From positions 930,001 through 994,000 of the forward strand of contig NZ_SODI01000001.1 of the NCBI RefSeq assembly GCF_004365915.1: 64,000 bases of DNA, read 5' to 3'. The DNA comes from Cryobacterium psychrophilum (lineage in GTDB: Bacteria > Actinomycetota > Actinomycetes > Actinomycetales > Microbacteriaceae). The position numbers and the translations under genes are program-made. Shown one piece after another: positions 37,658 through 46,942 of this stretch (position 1 is its first letter; the number at the start of each line of letters is the position of its first letter). The notes beneath the pieces were generated by a model. That model searched no databases. It was not told the DNA's origin and saw only the letters and a list, made by a program, of their open reading frames with translations.

Positions 37658-38860
37658 ATGGAATGGCAACTACCCTCAGACACGGTCCCCTCCAGCTTCA
37701 TCACTGAAGCCCAGGCACGGTCGCTTCTGGGCAAACCTCCGGCGTCCGGCGCGTGGCGTGACGGCGACCCCGTTGGCCACCGTCTCTTCGAGGACATCGG
37801 CCCCCTCCACTTTGAAGCAGGCGGGAGCCTGCCCTCCGTGCGCATGGCTTACGAGACATGGGGTCGGCTCTCCCCCACGGGCGACAACGCCATCCTCGTG
37901 CTCCACGCCCTCACCGGCGACAGTCACCTGCGCGGGCCGGCGGAGCCCGGTCACAAGACGGCCGGGTGGTGGGGCGGAATTGTGGGGCCGGGGCTGGCCA
38001 TAGACACCGACCGCTACTTCGTCGTCGCCCCCAACATGCTCGGCGGCTGCCAGGGCAGCGCCGGACCGTCCTCCGTCGCCCCGGACGGTCTGGAGTGGGG
38101 AGCCCGCTTCCCCTACCTGACCATCCGGGATCAGGTGGCCGCTCAGATCGCCCTCACCGACCGGCTGGGCATCGATCGCTGGGCCGCGGTCGTGGGCGGT
38201 TCCATGGGCGGCATGCACGCACTCGAATGGGCCATCGAGGTTCCTGATCGCGTCGAGCGGCTGGCGATTCTCGCGGCGCCGCCGGTGACGACGGCCGACC
38301 AGATCGCCCTCAACTCCGTGCAGCTTGAGGCGGTACGAACCGACCCGTCCTTCTGCTCGGGCAGCTACTATGATGCCAAAGACGGAGATGGCCCCACGAG
38401 GGGCCTTGCACTCGCCCGGCGCATGGCCCTTCTCAACTACCGCAGCCCAGCCGAATTGAACCTGAGGTTCGACCGGTCCTGGCAGAGTCCGATCAGCCCC
38501 CTGGGCGAGGGCGGCCGGTTCGCGGTGGAGTCTTACCTCGATTTTCATGGCAACAAATTCACCCGCCGCTTCGACGCAAACAGCTACGTTGTGCTGGTCG
38601 AAGCCATGAACACGCACGACATCGGTCGGGGGCGAGACGGCGTCGAAGCGGCCCTATCCGTCGTTACTGCCCGAGCGCTCGTCGTGGGGATTGACAGCGA
38701 CCGGCTCTTTCCCGTCGGGGGCCAGGAAGCCATAGCAAAGCACCTCAGAGGTAACATTGATGGCCAGAAACCAGTCATCATACACTCGCAGTACGGCCAT
38801 GACAGTTTTTTGATCGAAAATGAGGCCGTCAGCATACAATTCCAGAGATTGCTGGCCTAA
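37658..38860 (+). CDS. metX: Homoserine O-acetyltransferase
   Basis: 400 residues. Alpha/beta-hydrolase fold with nucleophile S182 in VVGGSMGGMHALEW, catalytic Asp in GIDSDRLFPVGGQ and His in SQYGHDSF. HALTGDSHL and GWWGGIVGPG are MetX hallmarks. It acetylates homoserine with acetyl-CoA, feeding metY upstream. Bias toward acetyl over succinyl is normal for actinobacteria. Confidence 0.92.
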   Translation: MEWQLPSDTVPSSFITEAQARSLLGKPPASGAWRDGDPVGHRLFEDIGPLHFEAGGSLPSVRMAYETWGRLSPTGDNAILVLHALTGDSHLRGPAEPGHKTAGWWGGIVGPGLAIDTDRYFVVAPNMLGGCQGSAGPSSVAPDGLEWGARFPYLTIRDQVAAQIALTDRLGIDRWAAVVGGSMGGMHALEWAIEVPDRVERLAILAAPPVTTADQIALNSVQLEAVRTDPSFCSGSYYDAKDGDGPTRGLALARRMALLNYRSPAELNLRFDRSWQSPISPLGEGGRFAVESYLDFHGNKFTRRFDANSYVVLVEAMNTHDIGRGRDGVEAALSVVTARALVVGIDSDRLFPVGGQEAIAKHLRGNIDGQKPVIIHSQYGHDSFLIENEAVSIQFQRLLA

Positions 38861-38868
38861 GGGGTCGA

Positions 38869-38891
38869 ATATCGGGTCCCTAGCCCGATAT
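38869..38891. promoter_or_regulatory. Inverted repeat between metX and the sensor kinase gene
   Basis: ATATCGGG (38869-38876) and CCCGATAT (38884-38891) around TCCCTAG, 8 bases after the metX stop and 24 before the kinase ATG. The AT-ended arms and TAAATA-like sequence nearby favour an operator for the signalling operon. A weak terminator of metX is the alternative. Confidence 0.45.
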
Positions 38892-38914
38892 GGTGCATAA
38901 ATACATTCACTAAC

Positions 38915-40114
38915 ATGTTCCTCCCTGACCCGAAACAGGAATTCATGCAACGAATACTAAAGGAGCGCGACCGCCTTCTCCGAAAATCCGCTCAGGCCTA
39001 TGGTCTGGCCGGATCGGTCGCCGTACTGGTCTGCCTGCTCATTCCCGGCGGGATCGCATCCGGTGCCCGTCAGGGTTCCATCGTGCTCGTGCTCCTCATG
39101 GCCGGTGGCCAGTACATTCTCGGCCGCACCGGTGCTATCCGCTGGGCGCTCCTGACGGTCGCCTGCGGAATCGGCATCATTCTCCTGGTCGGACTGGACA
39201 GCCCTCCGAGCGTGCCTCTCAACCTGGTCGAGGAAGCCACCCTCGGCATTGTCGCAGCGGTTCCCATGAGCTGCGTAGCCATGGTGCTCGTGGTCAGTCG
39301 CACGCGTATCTTCGTTCTGCTGGGCTCCTTCTCCGCAACGATGGCTGCCATTATCGTCGTCGTCTCGATTCACTCGGCCACGCCGTTGCCGCTCGCGCTC
39401 GGCATCACGGGGTGGCTCTCGTGCACCATGGCCGGATGGTGGATCGCGCAGAGCGTTCCCCGCGTCATGCACCGCATCGCCGCCATTGGTCGCGCACACC
39501 GCGCCGAACGCCACGCTAGCGAGGTGGAGGCCCAGCGGCGCACCGACGCTCGCCTACTGCACGACACGGTGCTGGCCACCCTGACCCTGCTCGCGCATTC
39601 CGGTGTCGGGGTGACTCCGCTCGCCCTGAGGCAGCAGTCGGGTGACGATGCCCGGCTTCTGCGCCAGCTGCGCCTCGGCGGGATGCCCAGTCCACGCCGC
39701 TCCGGGGTCTACACACTCGAGGCGACCAGCGAGTCCACCCTGGGAACAACGCTTGAATCGGTACGCCAACGCTTTGTCCGCATGGGGCTCGAGGTCGACT
39801 GGCACGGCAGCGGTGAGGTGCGCCTGCCCGCCGATGTTCTCGATTCCTTTCTGCTCGCGCTCGGCGAGTGTCTCGAAAACGTGCGGCGACACTCCGGTGT
39901 ATTGCACGCCGACGTGACGATCACCGACGACGCCACAACCGTCCGAGCCATGGTGACGGATGCCGGGGTCGGCTTCGATCTGGCACGCGTCAGTACGGAA
40001 CGGCTCGGGGTGGCCGAATCCGTCGTTGCGCGCCTCCGCGCCGTCGGCGGAAACGCCCGGTTGTTCTCCTCCCCGGGCTCCGGCACCACCGTCGTCCTTG
40101 AGGTACCCAAATGA
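38915..40114 (+). CDS. Sensor histidine kinase, NarL/LuxR-partner type
   Basis: 399 residues. About five or six membrane helices (residues 30-180) form a compact sensor without a large outer domain. The HisKA_3-like box RLLHDTVLATL has phospho-acceptor H216. The ATPase domain has an N-box LGECLENVRRHSG (E318, N322), a G1 box VTDAGVGFD (D349, G353) and GSGTTVVLEVPK at the end. It should phosphorylate the response regulator two genes on. The start may be 38915 or the ATG at 38945. The stop overlaps the next gene by ATGA. Confidence 0.85.
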   Translation: MFLPDPKQEFMQRILKERDRLLRKSAQAYGLAGSVAVLVCLLIPGGIASGARQGSIVLVLLMAGGQYILGRTGAIRWALLTVACGIGIILLVGLDSPPSVPLNLVEEATLGIVAAVPMSCVAMVLVVSRTRIFVLLGSFSATMAAIIVVVSIHSATPLPLALGITGWLSCTMAGWWIAQSVPRVMHRIAAIGRAHRAERHASEVEAQRRTDARLLHDTVLATLTLLAHSGVGVTPLALRQQSGDDARLLRQLRLGGMPSPRRSGVYTLEATSESTLGTTLESVRQRFVRMGLEVDWHGSGEVRLPADVLDSFLLALGECLENVRRHSGVLHADVTITDDATTVRAMVTDAGVGFDLARVSTERLGVAESVVARLRAVGGNARLFSSPGSGTTVVLEVPK

Positions 40115-41373
40115 TCTTCTCCGGCCTTGTCGACGGCCGCGTGGTCGCGCCACGGTCGGTAGCCAATCGCGTTGACGCACGCCCGTCACACTGGAGCCGT
40201 CAACTCCTCTCCCTGGACGATGCGTCAAGCAGCACGGCGAACGGGCTCGGGGGCCAACACCTCGGCATCGGCATGACCCTCAGCGGCGCCTTCATCGCGA
40301 CGTTTCTGCTCGCGCAATTCATCGTCGAATGGCAGGGACGCTCGTTTCCGACGCTCAGCCTGATCGCCTGGATCCTCCTGGTGTCCGCCGCTCTCGTCGT
40401 CAACCAGATCGTTCAGCGACTCGCCACCCGGATGCCGCTGTGGCTCTTCCTGGCCGCACTCTCCGTGGGCGCCGTGGTCGTCGTGCTCGATCTGGCCGGA
40501 TGCTGGGGACTCACGGGAGACGGGGTTTACCCGACGGCCGCTGCAGCCGTCGGCGCCCTGCTCATGCCGATGATCACCCTGCGCGACACGAAAGACATCC
40601 TCCTGACCATCGCGGGTCTTGGTTCCCTGTTGCTGCTCGGTGCTCTCGCCGAACCGCGCGATGATGTTCTCACCTTCGGCCCGGAGGTGCTCACCATCGC
40701 AATCGCCATCATTCCCCCGCTCGCGGGCGCGGGAATCGCCCGCGGGTTTCGGCGCATGGTGCAGCGCGAACTCGACCTCGTGCTCGTACAGAGCACCGTC
40801 TCACAACCCCGATTCGCGGTGGGCATGCTCGCCTCGGAGCAGCTCGCTCGCCTCGACCTCGATGCGGAGACCCTGCTGAACGATGTGGCCCAAGGCCGCA
40901 CAGCGTTACCCCTCGGCCCGACGACGGCGATGACCGCCGGCGCACTCGCCACTGCCCTCCGACTGCACCTCATCGAGGGCCGCACCGAGACATGGCTGCA
41001 CCATGCCGTCACCGAGTCGGAGTATCTCAATCCTGCCGTGACGCTCCTCGACCCAAACGGCCTGGCCGGCCTGCTGTCCCCGGTTCAACGCGAGGGCCTC
41101 CTGTTGACGATCTGGCTGCTGGTGGGCGATACGAGCGGCCCGGACGCATCCGTTTCACTCCACTTTGGAACGATGGCGCCCACCCGCCCCGGCTCCTCAG
41201 CGCATGTCCTGCACTACGATCTTCAACTGCAAACGAAGGGCGTTCCGCGCCGCCGCGTTGACCCAGAAACCTGGCACGCAATTCGTGCCGTTGGACCCTA
41301 CATCGACTCCAATAGAAACGGTACTCTGCAGGTAGACATTGAGTGCAGTGTGGATAACCCCGCCGATGCCTAG
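40111..41373 (+). CDS. Membrane protein, possible pseudokinase partner of the sensor kinase
   Basis: 420 residues, not assigned to a named family. Residues 45-215 contain about six membrane helices. The cytoplasmic part (about 220-420) has the layout of a histidine kinase: a helix after the last membrane segment (FRRMVQRELDLVLVQSTVSQ), then a helical pair, and LLSPVQREGLLLTIWLLVGD aligned where the partner kinase has its N-box. The phospho-accepting His, the N-box Glu/Asn and the Gly-rich boxes are missing. It overlaps the kinase gene by four bases, so a heteromeric sensor complex is possible. The kinase-like reading is inference by position and length. Confidence 0.6.
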   Translation: MIFSGLVDGRVVAPRSVANRVDARPSHWSRQLLSLDDASSSTANGLGGQHLGIGMTLSGAFIATFLLAQFIVEWQGRSFPTLSLIAWILLVSAALVVNQIVQRLATRMPLWLFLAALSVGAVVVVLDLAGCWGLTGDGVYPTAAAAVGALLMPMITLRDTKDILLTIAGLGSLLLLGALAEPRDDVLTFGPEVLTIAIAIIPPLAGAGIARGFRRMVQRELDLVLVQSTVSQPRFAVGMLASEQLARLDLDAETLLNDVAQGRTALPLGPTTAMTAGALATALRLHLIEGRTETWLHHAVTESEYLNPAVTLLDPNGLAGLLSPVQREGLLLTIWLLVGDTSGPDASVSLHFGTMAPTRPGSSAHVLHYDLQLQTKGVPRRRVDPETWHAIRAVGPYIDSNRNGTLQVDIECSVDNPADA

Positions 41374-41420
41374 AATTCTGGATTTTCTTCACACCACGCA
41401 AGCCAGTAGGAGGCATCATC

Positions 41421-42077
41421 GTGACGACAACAGGTAATCCCATTCGTTTGGCTCTCGTCGATGACCATCGGATGCTCTTGGGGGCGCTCACCGAGTGGAT
41501 CAGAAGTGCGGCAGACGACATCGACATGGTAGCGGCGGTGACCACCTGGCCAGAGCTGCTCACGCATCCCGAGTTCCCTGTGGATGTCGTACTGCTCGAT
41601 CTCGACCTCAAAGACAACATCCCGGTCTCGCTGAAGATCGCCACCCTCAAGACGACGGGCGTGAAAACGGTGCTCATGAGCACCTACTCCGAACCGGCTC
41701 TCGTACGCGAGGCGCTTGCGGCGGGTGCGCTCGGCTATCTCGTCAAGAGCGAAGAAGCCCACATGATCGTGGAGGCAATCCGCGCCGCGGCGGTAGGCAA
41801 ATCGTACATTTCGGCGGAGCTTGACTACGCACTCAATTCCGACCAGACCGCCGACGGTCCGCGTCTGAGCGCTCAAGAGCGTCGAGTCATGGCCCTCTAC
41901 GGGGCAGGTGAGCCGGTGAAGGCCGTTGCGTACCAGCTTGGCATCTCCGAGGAGACGGCCAAGTCGTACCTCAAGCGCATCCGCGAGAAGTACCGTCTTG
42001 CCGGGTACGACGTGGGAACCAAGGTCGCCCTGCGCAAGCGCGCGATCCACGACGGAATCCTGCTCCAGACCGACTGA
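41421..42077 (+). CDS. NarL/LuxR-type response regulator
   Basis: 218 residues from GTG 41421, after AGGAGG. The receiver is intact: VDDH (D14, D15), phospho-acceptor D60 in VVLLDLDL, switch residues in LMSTYS (S87/T88) and K109 in GYLVKS. The LuxR-type HTH is LSAQERRVMALYGAGEPVKA through ISEETAKSYLKRIREKY, with a non-standard end AGYDVGTKVALRKRAIHDGI. It lies 47 bases after the membrane protein gene. A U-tailed terminator follows, closing a three-gene operon. Confidence 0.88.
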   Translation: MTTTGNPIRLALVDDHRMLLGALTEWIRSAADDIDMVAAVTTWPELLTHPEFPVDVVLLDLDLKDNIPVSLKIATLKTTGVKTVLMSTYSEPALVREALAAGALGYLVKSEEAHMIVEAIRAAAVGKSYISAELDYALNSDQTADGPRLSAQERRVMALYGAGEPVKAVAYQLGISEETAKSYLKRIREKYRLAGYDVGTKVALRKRAIHDGILLQTD

Positions 42078-42093
42078 TTACAATGACAGAGAT

Positions 42094-42127
42094 GACCGGC
42101 CGTTTGCTTCGCGGTCCGGTCCTTTTT
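42094..42127 (+). terminator. Intrinsic terminator of the signalling operon
   Basis: GACCGG (42094-42099) pairs with CCGGTC (42116-42121), with CCG/CGG pairing further in, and CTTTTT follows directly. This is a classical hairpin plus U-tract. Confidence 0.8.
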
Positions 42128-42140
42128 GTGCCAGCTCGGC

Positions 42141-43412
42141 CTACTTGACGGTGCGGATCAGCTGGGTGCCGTACGGTACGACAACCCCGCGCAGGCGCCA
42201 TCGACGGTCTATGCCGAAGGTGACAAGCGTCAGTGCGACACCGATGAGGCTCAGGGCCACACCGATCCACACGGGTGCGAGGTAACCGAAGCCGCCGGCA
42301 ATGGCGACGCCGCCCAGGGCTGCGCCGAGTGCGTTGCCGACGTTGAGGGAGGAATGGTTGAGGGCGGCCGCGAGCGACTGGCTCTCATGCGCCACATCCA
42401 TGAGACGCGCCTGGAGAGTGGGCGAAAGAGCGGATGCCGCAGCGCCGATGAAGAACATGCCCACGAGCAAACCGACGAGGGAGTGTGCGGACAGCGCGAG
42501 GACGAGAAGCGCGCCGATGAGCACCGCGAAGGCGATATACATGGTGCGCCGCACGCTCCAGTCGGCGAGTGCGCCGCCGCCGAAGTTTCCGGCGGTCATT
42601 CCCAGGCCCACCACGACGAGAACGAGCGGAACGGCTCCGGCGGTGAGCCCGGTGATCTCGATCACGAGCGGCGCAACGTAGGTGTAGACAGCGAAGAGTC
42701 CACCGAAGCCGATCGCGCCGATGCCGAGGGTGATCCACACCTGCAGTTGACGGAAGGCCTGCAGCTCCGCCCGCATCGTGGCGTGCGGGTTGCCCGATTG
42801 GAACGGGACGAAGATGGCCACTGCTGCGAAGGTGAGTGCGAAGATGCCGGCGACGACCAGGTACGCCACCCGCCATCCGCTCGTCTGCCCGATGAAGGTG
42901 ATGGTGGGGACGCCGATCACGTTGGCGATCGTGAGTCCGGAGAGCACGAGGGCGATGCCTCGCGCCCGCTTGCCCGGTCCCATAAGGTCGGCCGCGACGA
43001 GTGAGGCGATCCCGAAGTAGGCGCCGTGCGGCAGAGCCGCGATGAAACGGGCGATCAGTACCGTTTCAAAGCTCGGCAGGAGTGCCGAGGCAATCGTTCC
43101 CAGCGTGAAGGCGGTCAGGAGCGCCAGCAGCAGCTTTTTACGCGGCCAGCGGGCTGCACCGGCCGCGATGGTGGGGGCGCCGACGACAACGCCGAGCGCA
43201 TACGCGGAGATGAGCCAGCCAGCCTGGGCGTTGGCGGCATCGGGCGAGGTGGCGTAAAGCGCCGGCAGCAGGTCGTTGGCCAGATTAGGCAGGAGCCCCA
43301 TGGCGACAAATTCGGTCGAGCCGATGCCGAATCCGCCCAGGGCGAGTGCGAGCAGGGCAAGACGAATCCGGGTCGACGACAGCGGCGTCGACCCGTCAGT
43401 GGAGAGGGGCAT
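42141..43412 (-). CDS. MFS transporter, drug/sugar efflux type (DHA1-like)
   Basis: 423 residues, 12 membrane helices. FGIGSTEFVAMGLLPNLAND is the AraJ/YdhP/PbuE-type start, with the loop motif RWPRKKLLLALLTAFTLG in position 2-3. Such DHA1 pumps export arabinose, purines or drugs; which one is not evident. It converges with the response regulator operon and is divergent from the HNH gene. Confidence 0.85.
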   Translation of the reverse strand: MPLSTDGSTPLSSTRIRLALLALALGGFGIGSTEFVAMGLLPNLANDLLPALYATSPDAANAQAGWLISAYALGVVVGAPTIAAGAARWPRKKLLLALLTAFTLGTIASALLPSFETVLIARFIAALPHGAYFGIASLVAADLMGPGKRARGIALVLSGLTIANVIGVPTITFIGQTSGWRVAYLVVAGIFALTFAAVAIFVPFQSGNPHATMRAELQAFRQLQVWITLGIGAIGFGGLFAVYTYVAPLVIEITGLTAGAVPLVLVVVGLGMTAGNFGGGALADWSVRRTMYIAFAVLIGALLVLALSAHSLVGLLVGMFFIGAAASALSPTLQARLMDVAHESQSLAAALNHSSLNVGNALGAALGGVAIAGGFGYLAPVWIGVALSLIGVALTLVTFGIDRRWRLRGVVVPYGTQLIRTVK

Positions 43413-43561
43413 GTGCCCATGCTAATCGCCGACCTCCGATCCCGGCTGCTGCCGCCGCACCTCCCTAAGCCTCAGGCGCGACCTCGCCACGCCCCCACAC
43501 TCGTGGAATCACAACATGAGGGAGAATCAGGAATGTCGGTGGTGTCTGCTTGAATTGGGTT

Positions 43562-45040
43562 ATGGAGAACAACGAAGAAGTGCCTCCAGAAGAGGATGCC
43601 GCGGGCCCCGTCCCGCCCGACACACCCGCAACTGCACCCGACCCGACACCCCTGACGACCCCGGTGAAGCCAATGCTGGCCATTACGAACGGTGACGTTC
43701 GTCCGTCTGACGTTGCGCGCATTCGCCGGGTGATCGACAACGCCCAGGCCGTACTACTCGACAGTATTACCGCGTTCGACCGGCTGATCAACATGGCTCA
43801 CGCCGCCCGCGCGGTCGTCATCGCGGACGCGCACCGGTGGACAACGAGCACCGCGCAGTCCGGGCGGCCCAACGGGTCGCACGACCTCACCGAGTTTCAG
43901 TGGTCCGATGCGACGGCCGCACACGAAGGATTCATCGCCGAGCTCGCCGCCCTGCTGAAGCTTCCCGAGGGATCCGCGCGGAACCTGCTCACCGAGAGTG
44001 AGCTGCTCCAGTACAACCTGCCGCGCACACACCGGGCGCTGCTGGACGGGGACATCAGTTACCGGCACGCGCAGGTCATCATCGACAACGCCCTAGCGTT
44101 GCCCGACTCAGCGATGGACACTTACGAGACGGAGGTGCTCACCGACGCCGAGACCCTCACGGTGCCGCAACTGAAGAAGAAGGCCATCACCCTGCGGGAA
44201 CTCTCCCACCCGGAGACAAGCCGGGCCCGGCACACCACCGCCGTCAAAGACCGCTGTTTCGGGGTGCATCCGGCCCGTGACGGCATGGCGTACCTCGAAA
44301 TGACCCTGACCAACGATGATGCCAGCGCCATCAACGACCGGGTCGAAGCGATGGCGCGCAGCCTCCGCGTCACCGGTGAGGAGCGCACCCTGCCGCAGCT
44401 GCGCTGCGACGTGGCCGTCGACCTGCTGCTGAAGGGCGTCACCGAAACCGGGCTTGGCGCCGGCGTCGTCGGCAACGTGTACGTCACCATCCCCATCCTC
44501 ACCCTGATGGGCAAAGGCGACGAACCCGCCATGCTCGAAGGATTCGGGCCGATCGACCCCGAGACCGCACGCCGACTCGCCGGCACTGCCACCGGGTTTC
44601 ACCGCATCCTCATCCACCCCGAGACCGGCGCGATGCTCTCCTTCGGCCGCGACACCTACCGGGTGCCCAAAGCCCTCCGTCGCTACCTGGAGGTGCGCGA
44701 CGAGACCTGCCGTTTCGTCGGCTGCAACAGAAGCGCCCGGCACTGCGACATGGACCACACCACGGCATGGCAATACGGCGGTGAAACCACCTTCAGCAAC
44801 CTCGCCACGCTCTGCGGCCGATCGCACAAACTCAAGCACGAAACCGGCTGGGACGTGAGCCAAAACGACCAGGGAACCCTCACCTGGACCAGCCCCGCCG
44901 GCAAACACTACGCCACCCACCCCGCCAGCAGAATCCGGCCACCACTCCTACCCCCAGACCTCACCCCACCCCCGGTCAAAAAACCCCGAATCGACCACTG
45001 GGCCCAACCCCTCACCTACGCCACCGACACCCCCTTCTAA
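43562..45040 (+). CDS. DUF222 domain HNH endonuclease-like protein
   Basis: 492 residues from ATG 43562; a TTG four codons earlier is the alternative. After an acidic, Pro/Thr-rich N-terminus, residues 50-330 are the helical DUF222 region (TESELLQYNLPRTHRALLDG, HAQVIIDNALALPD). The HNH core is at about 380-435: CRFVGCNRSARHCDMDHTTA, FSNLATLCGRSHKLKHETGW, with zinc Cys pairs and the catalytic His in DMDHT. These '13E12-like' proteins are multi-copy in many actinobacteria, and their role is not settled. Three 12-bp repeats follow the stop. Confidence 0.88.
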   Translation: MENNEEVPPEEDAAGPVPPDTPATAPDPTPLTTPVKPMLAITNGDVRPSDVARIRRVIDNAQAVLLDSITAFDRLINMAHAARAVVIADAHRWTTSTAQSGRPNGSHDLTEFQWSDATAAHEGFIAELAALLKLPEGSARNLLTESELLQYNLPRTHRALLDGDISYRHAQVIIDNALALPDSAMDTYETEVLTDAETLTVPQLKKKAITLRELSHPETSRARHTTAVKDRCFGVHPARDGMAYLEMTLTNDDASAINDRVEAMARSLRVTGEERTLPQLRCDVAVDLLLKGVTETGLGAGVVGNVYVTIPILTLMGKGDEPAMLEGFGPIDPETARRLAGTATGFHRILIHPETGAMLSFGRDTYRVPKALRRYLEVRDETCRFVGCNRSARHCDMDHTTAWQYGGETTFSNLATLCGRSHKLKHETGWDVSQNDQGTLTWTSPAGKHYATHPASRIRPPLLPPDLTPPPVKKPRIDHWAQPLTYATDTPF

Positions 45041-45063
45041 GAAAGACCGGTCGATTGGACACA

Positions 45064-45099
45064 GGACCGAACACAGGGTCGAACACAGGGTCGAACACA
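45064..45099 (+). repeat. Three tandem 12-bp repeats
   Basis: GGACCGAACACA (45064-45075) is followed by two identical copies of GGGTCGAACACA (45076-45087, 45088-45099), then a partial GGG. It lies 24 bases after the DUF222/HNH gene and 40 before the metI stop. Confidence 0.85.
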
Positions 45100-45138
45100 G
45101 GGCGCCGGACTCTCAACGCCTGAACACCCTCATATTCT

Positions 45139-45798
45139 CTAGCGGCGCAGTGCCTTGCGGGCGAGCCAGTTGCCGAAGAACTGCACGAACTGCACCAGAA
45201 CGATGATCAGCAGCACCGCCGCCCAGGTCACGATCGGGTTGAACTGGCGGTAGCCGTATTGCAGGGCGAAGTTACCCAGGCCGCCGCCGCCGACATAGCC
45301 GGCGACCGCCGACATGTCCACGAGCGCGACAAAGATGAAGGTGTAGCCGAGAATCAGCGGTCCGAGCGCTTCGGGCAGCAACACCGTGAAGATGATGCGG
45401 ATCGGCCCGGCGCCAACACTGCGTGCCGCGTCGATCACGCCGGGCGTCACCGTGAGCAGGTTCTGCTCCACGATGCGGGCCATGGCGAAGGAGGCCGCGA
45501 GGGCGATCGTGAAGATGATCGCGTTGTTGCCGATGCCGCTGCCGGTGACGGCCCGAGCGAGCGGTTGGGCGGCCGCAAGAAAAATGATGAACGGAATCGG
45601 GCGAATGAAGTTGACCAGCAGGTTGAGAACAAAAAACAATGACTTGTTTTCGAGAATGCTGCCGGCGCGGGTGAGGTAGAGCCCGAGGCCCACCAGCAAC
45701 CCGCCGAGGCCGCCGAAGAACAGCGTGAGCGCGACGATATAGAGGGTCTCGTAGGCGGCCGTCCAGAGTTCGGGCAGCAGATCAGTGAGTGCATCCAT
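45139..45798 (-). CDS. metI: D-methionine ABC transporter permease
   Basis: 219 residues from ATG 45798; the longer open frame to 45996 lies inside metN. Five membrane helices and the MetI coupling segment VTPGVIDAARSVGAGPIRII. MetI works as a dimer with MetN. The typical C-terminus QFVQFFGNWLARKALRR is present. It starts one base after the metN stop. Confidence 0.92.
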   Translation of the reverse strand: MDALTDLLPELWTAAYETLYIVALTLFFGGLGGLLVGLGLYLTRAGSILENKSLFFVLNLLVNFIRPIPFIIFLAAAQPLARAVTGSGIGNNAIIFTIALAASFAMARIVEQNLLTVTPGVIDAARSVGAGPIRIIFTVLLPEALGPLILGYTFIFVALVDMSAVAGYVGGGGLGNFALQYGYRQFNPIVTWAAVLLIIVLVQFVQFFGNWLARKALRR

Positions 45799-45799
45799 G

Positions 45800-46828
45800 T
45801 CAGCGCACCTCCGTGACGGTCGTGAGCGTTCGAATGTGGGCGAGCACCTGGTCGATGACCGGGTCAGCGCCGGTGAGGGCGAGGGTGAGATGCCCGAACG
45901 GGCGCCCCTGGATCTCGTTGATGCCGCCGTAGACGACCTCGAACGCCACTCCGGCCGCCCCGAGCTCGCCGAAGACGGCCTTCTGATCGACGGCACTGTC
46001 GCGGAAGGCCAGCGTCACGATGCGTCCTGCGTGCCGCTCACGCAGTACGGCGAGTTCGCCGGGCGATGGAACCCCTTTGACCACAGTTGAAACGAAACGA
46101 GCGGATGCCGCGGCTTGCGGGTTCGAGAAAACGTCAAAGACGGGTCCGCGCTCGATGACCTGGCCCTGGTCCATTACGGCGACCTTGGTCGCGATGGTCT
46201 GAATGACATCCATTTCGTGGGTGATCACGATGATGGTGACCCCGAATTCCGCGTTCACGCGCTTGAGCAGCGCGAGCACCTCGTGGGTGGTTTCCGGGTC
46301 GAGCGCGCTCGTGGCCTCGTCGGCCAGCAGGATGCTCGGCTGGGTGGCGAGGGCACGAGCGATCCCCACCCGCTGCTTCTGACCGCCAGAGAGCTGGTCG
46401 GGAAAAGAACCGGCCTTGTCAGCGAGGCCGACGAAGTCGAGCAGTTCGGCCACGCGCGCAGCACGCGCTTCTTTCGGATGGCCGGCCACTTCGAGCGGGT
46501 AGGCCACGTTGCGGGCCACGGTGCGGGAGCCGAGCAGGTTGAACTGTTGAAAGATCATGCCAATGCCCAGGCGCACCGTGCGCAGGTCACGCTCGCGCAT
46601 CAGCGCAATGTCCTGGCCGTTGACCCATATCTCACCGGAGGTCGAGCGTTCGAGCGCGTTGACGAGCCGCACGAGGGTGCTCTTGCCGGCACCGGAATAC
46701 CCGATGATGCCGTAAATATCGCCGGCCTCGACGTCGAGGCTCACCCCGTCGATCGCCGTGACGCTCGGGCCGTCTTTGGTCGTGGGCGGGTACACCTTGC
46801 CCACATTGCGCAGACTGACTACAGCCAT
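45800..46828 (-). CDS. metN: Methionine ABC transporter ATP-binding protein
   Basis: 342 residues. Walker A GYSGAGKSTLVR, signature LSGGQKQRVGIARAL, Walker B ILLADEATSALD. After the ATPase core comes a C-terminal NIL domain (about 265-342), which in E. coli MetN binds methionine and shuts the transporter off. So uptake is probably inhibited by internal methionine. It forms an operon with metQ and metI. Confidence 0.93.
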   Translation of the reverse strand: MAVVSLRNVGKVYPPTTKDGPSVTAIDGVSLDVEAGDIYGIIGYSGAGKSTLVRLVNALERSTSGEIWVNGQDIALMRERDLRTVRLGIGMIFQQFNLLGSRTVARNVAYPLEVAGHPKEARAARVAELLDFVGLADKAGSFPDQLSGGQKQRVGIARALATQPSILLADEATSALDPETTHEVLALLKRVNAEFGVTIIVITHEMDVIQTIATKVAVMDQGQVIERGPVFDVFSNPQAAASARFVSTVVKGVPSPGELAVLRERHAGRIVTLAFRDSAVDQKAVFGELGAAGVAFEVVYGGINEIQGRPFGHLTLALTGADPVIDQVLAHIRTLTTVTEVR

Positions 46829-46942
46829 CCGTTTGCCCCGCTCATTTCAGTTCTCAGTGATGCGTGCCGTGATAACCGCCCGGCACAACGGCGCAGCCCG
46901 GGGCTTGTGCTCCCCCGGACTGCGCCGTTATGAAGCGGATGT

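Noticed and set aside
43562..45040. Group II intron, IS or homing element for the DUF222/HNH gene
   Set aside because: No terminal inverted repeats, target duplications or intron structure are seen. DUF222/HNH proteins are common stand-alone genes in actinobacteria.
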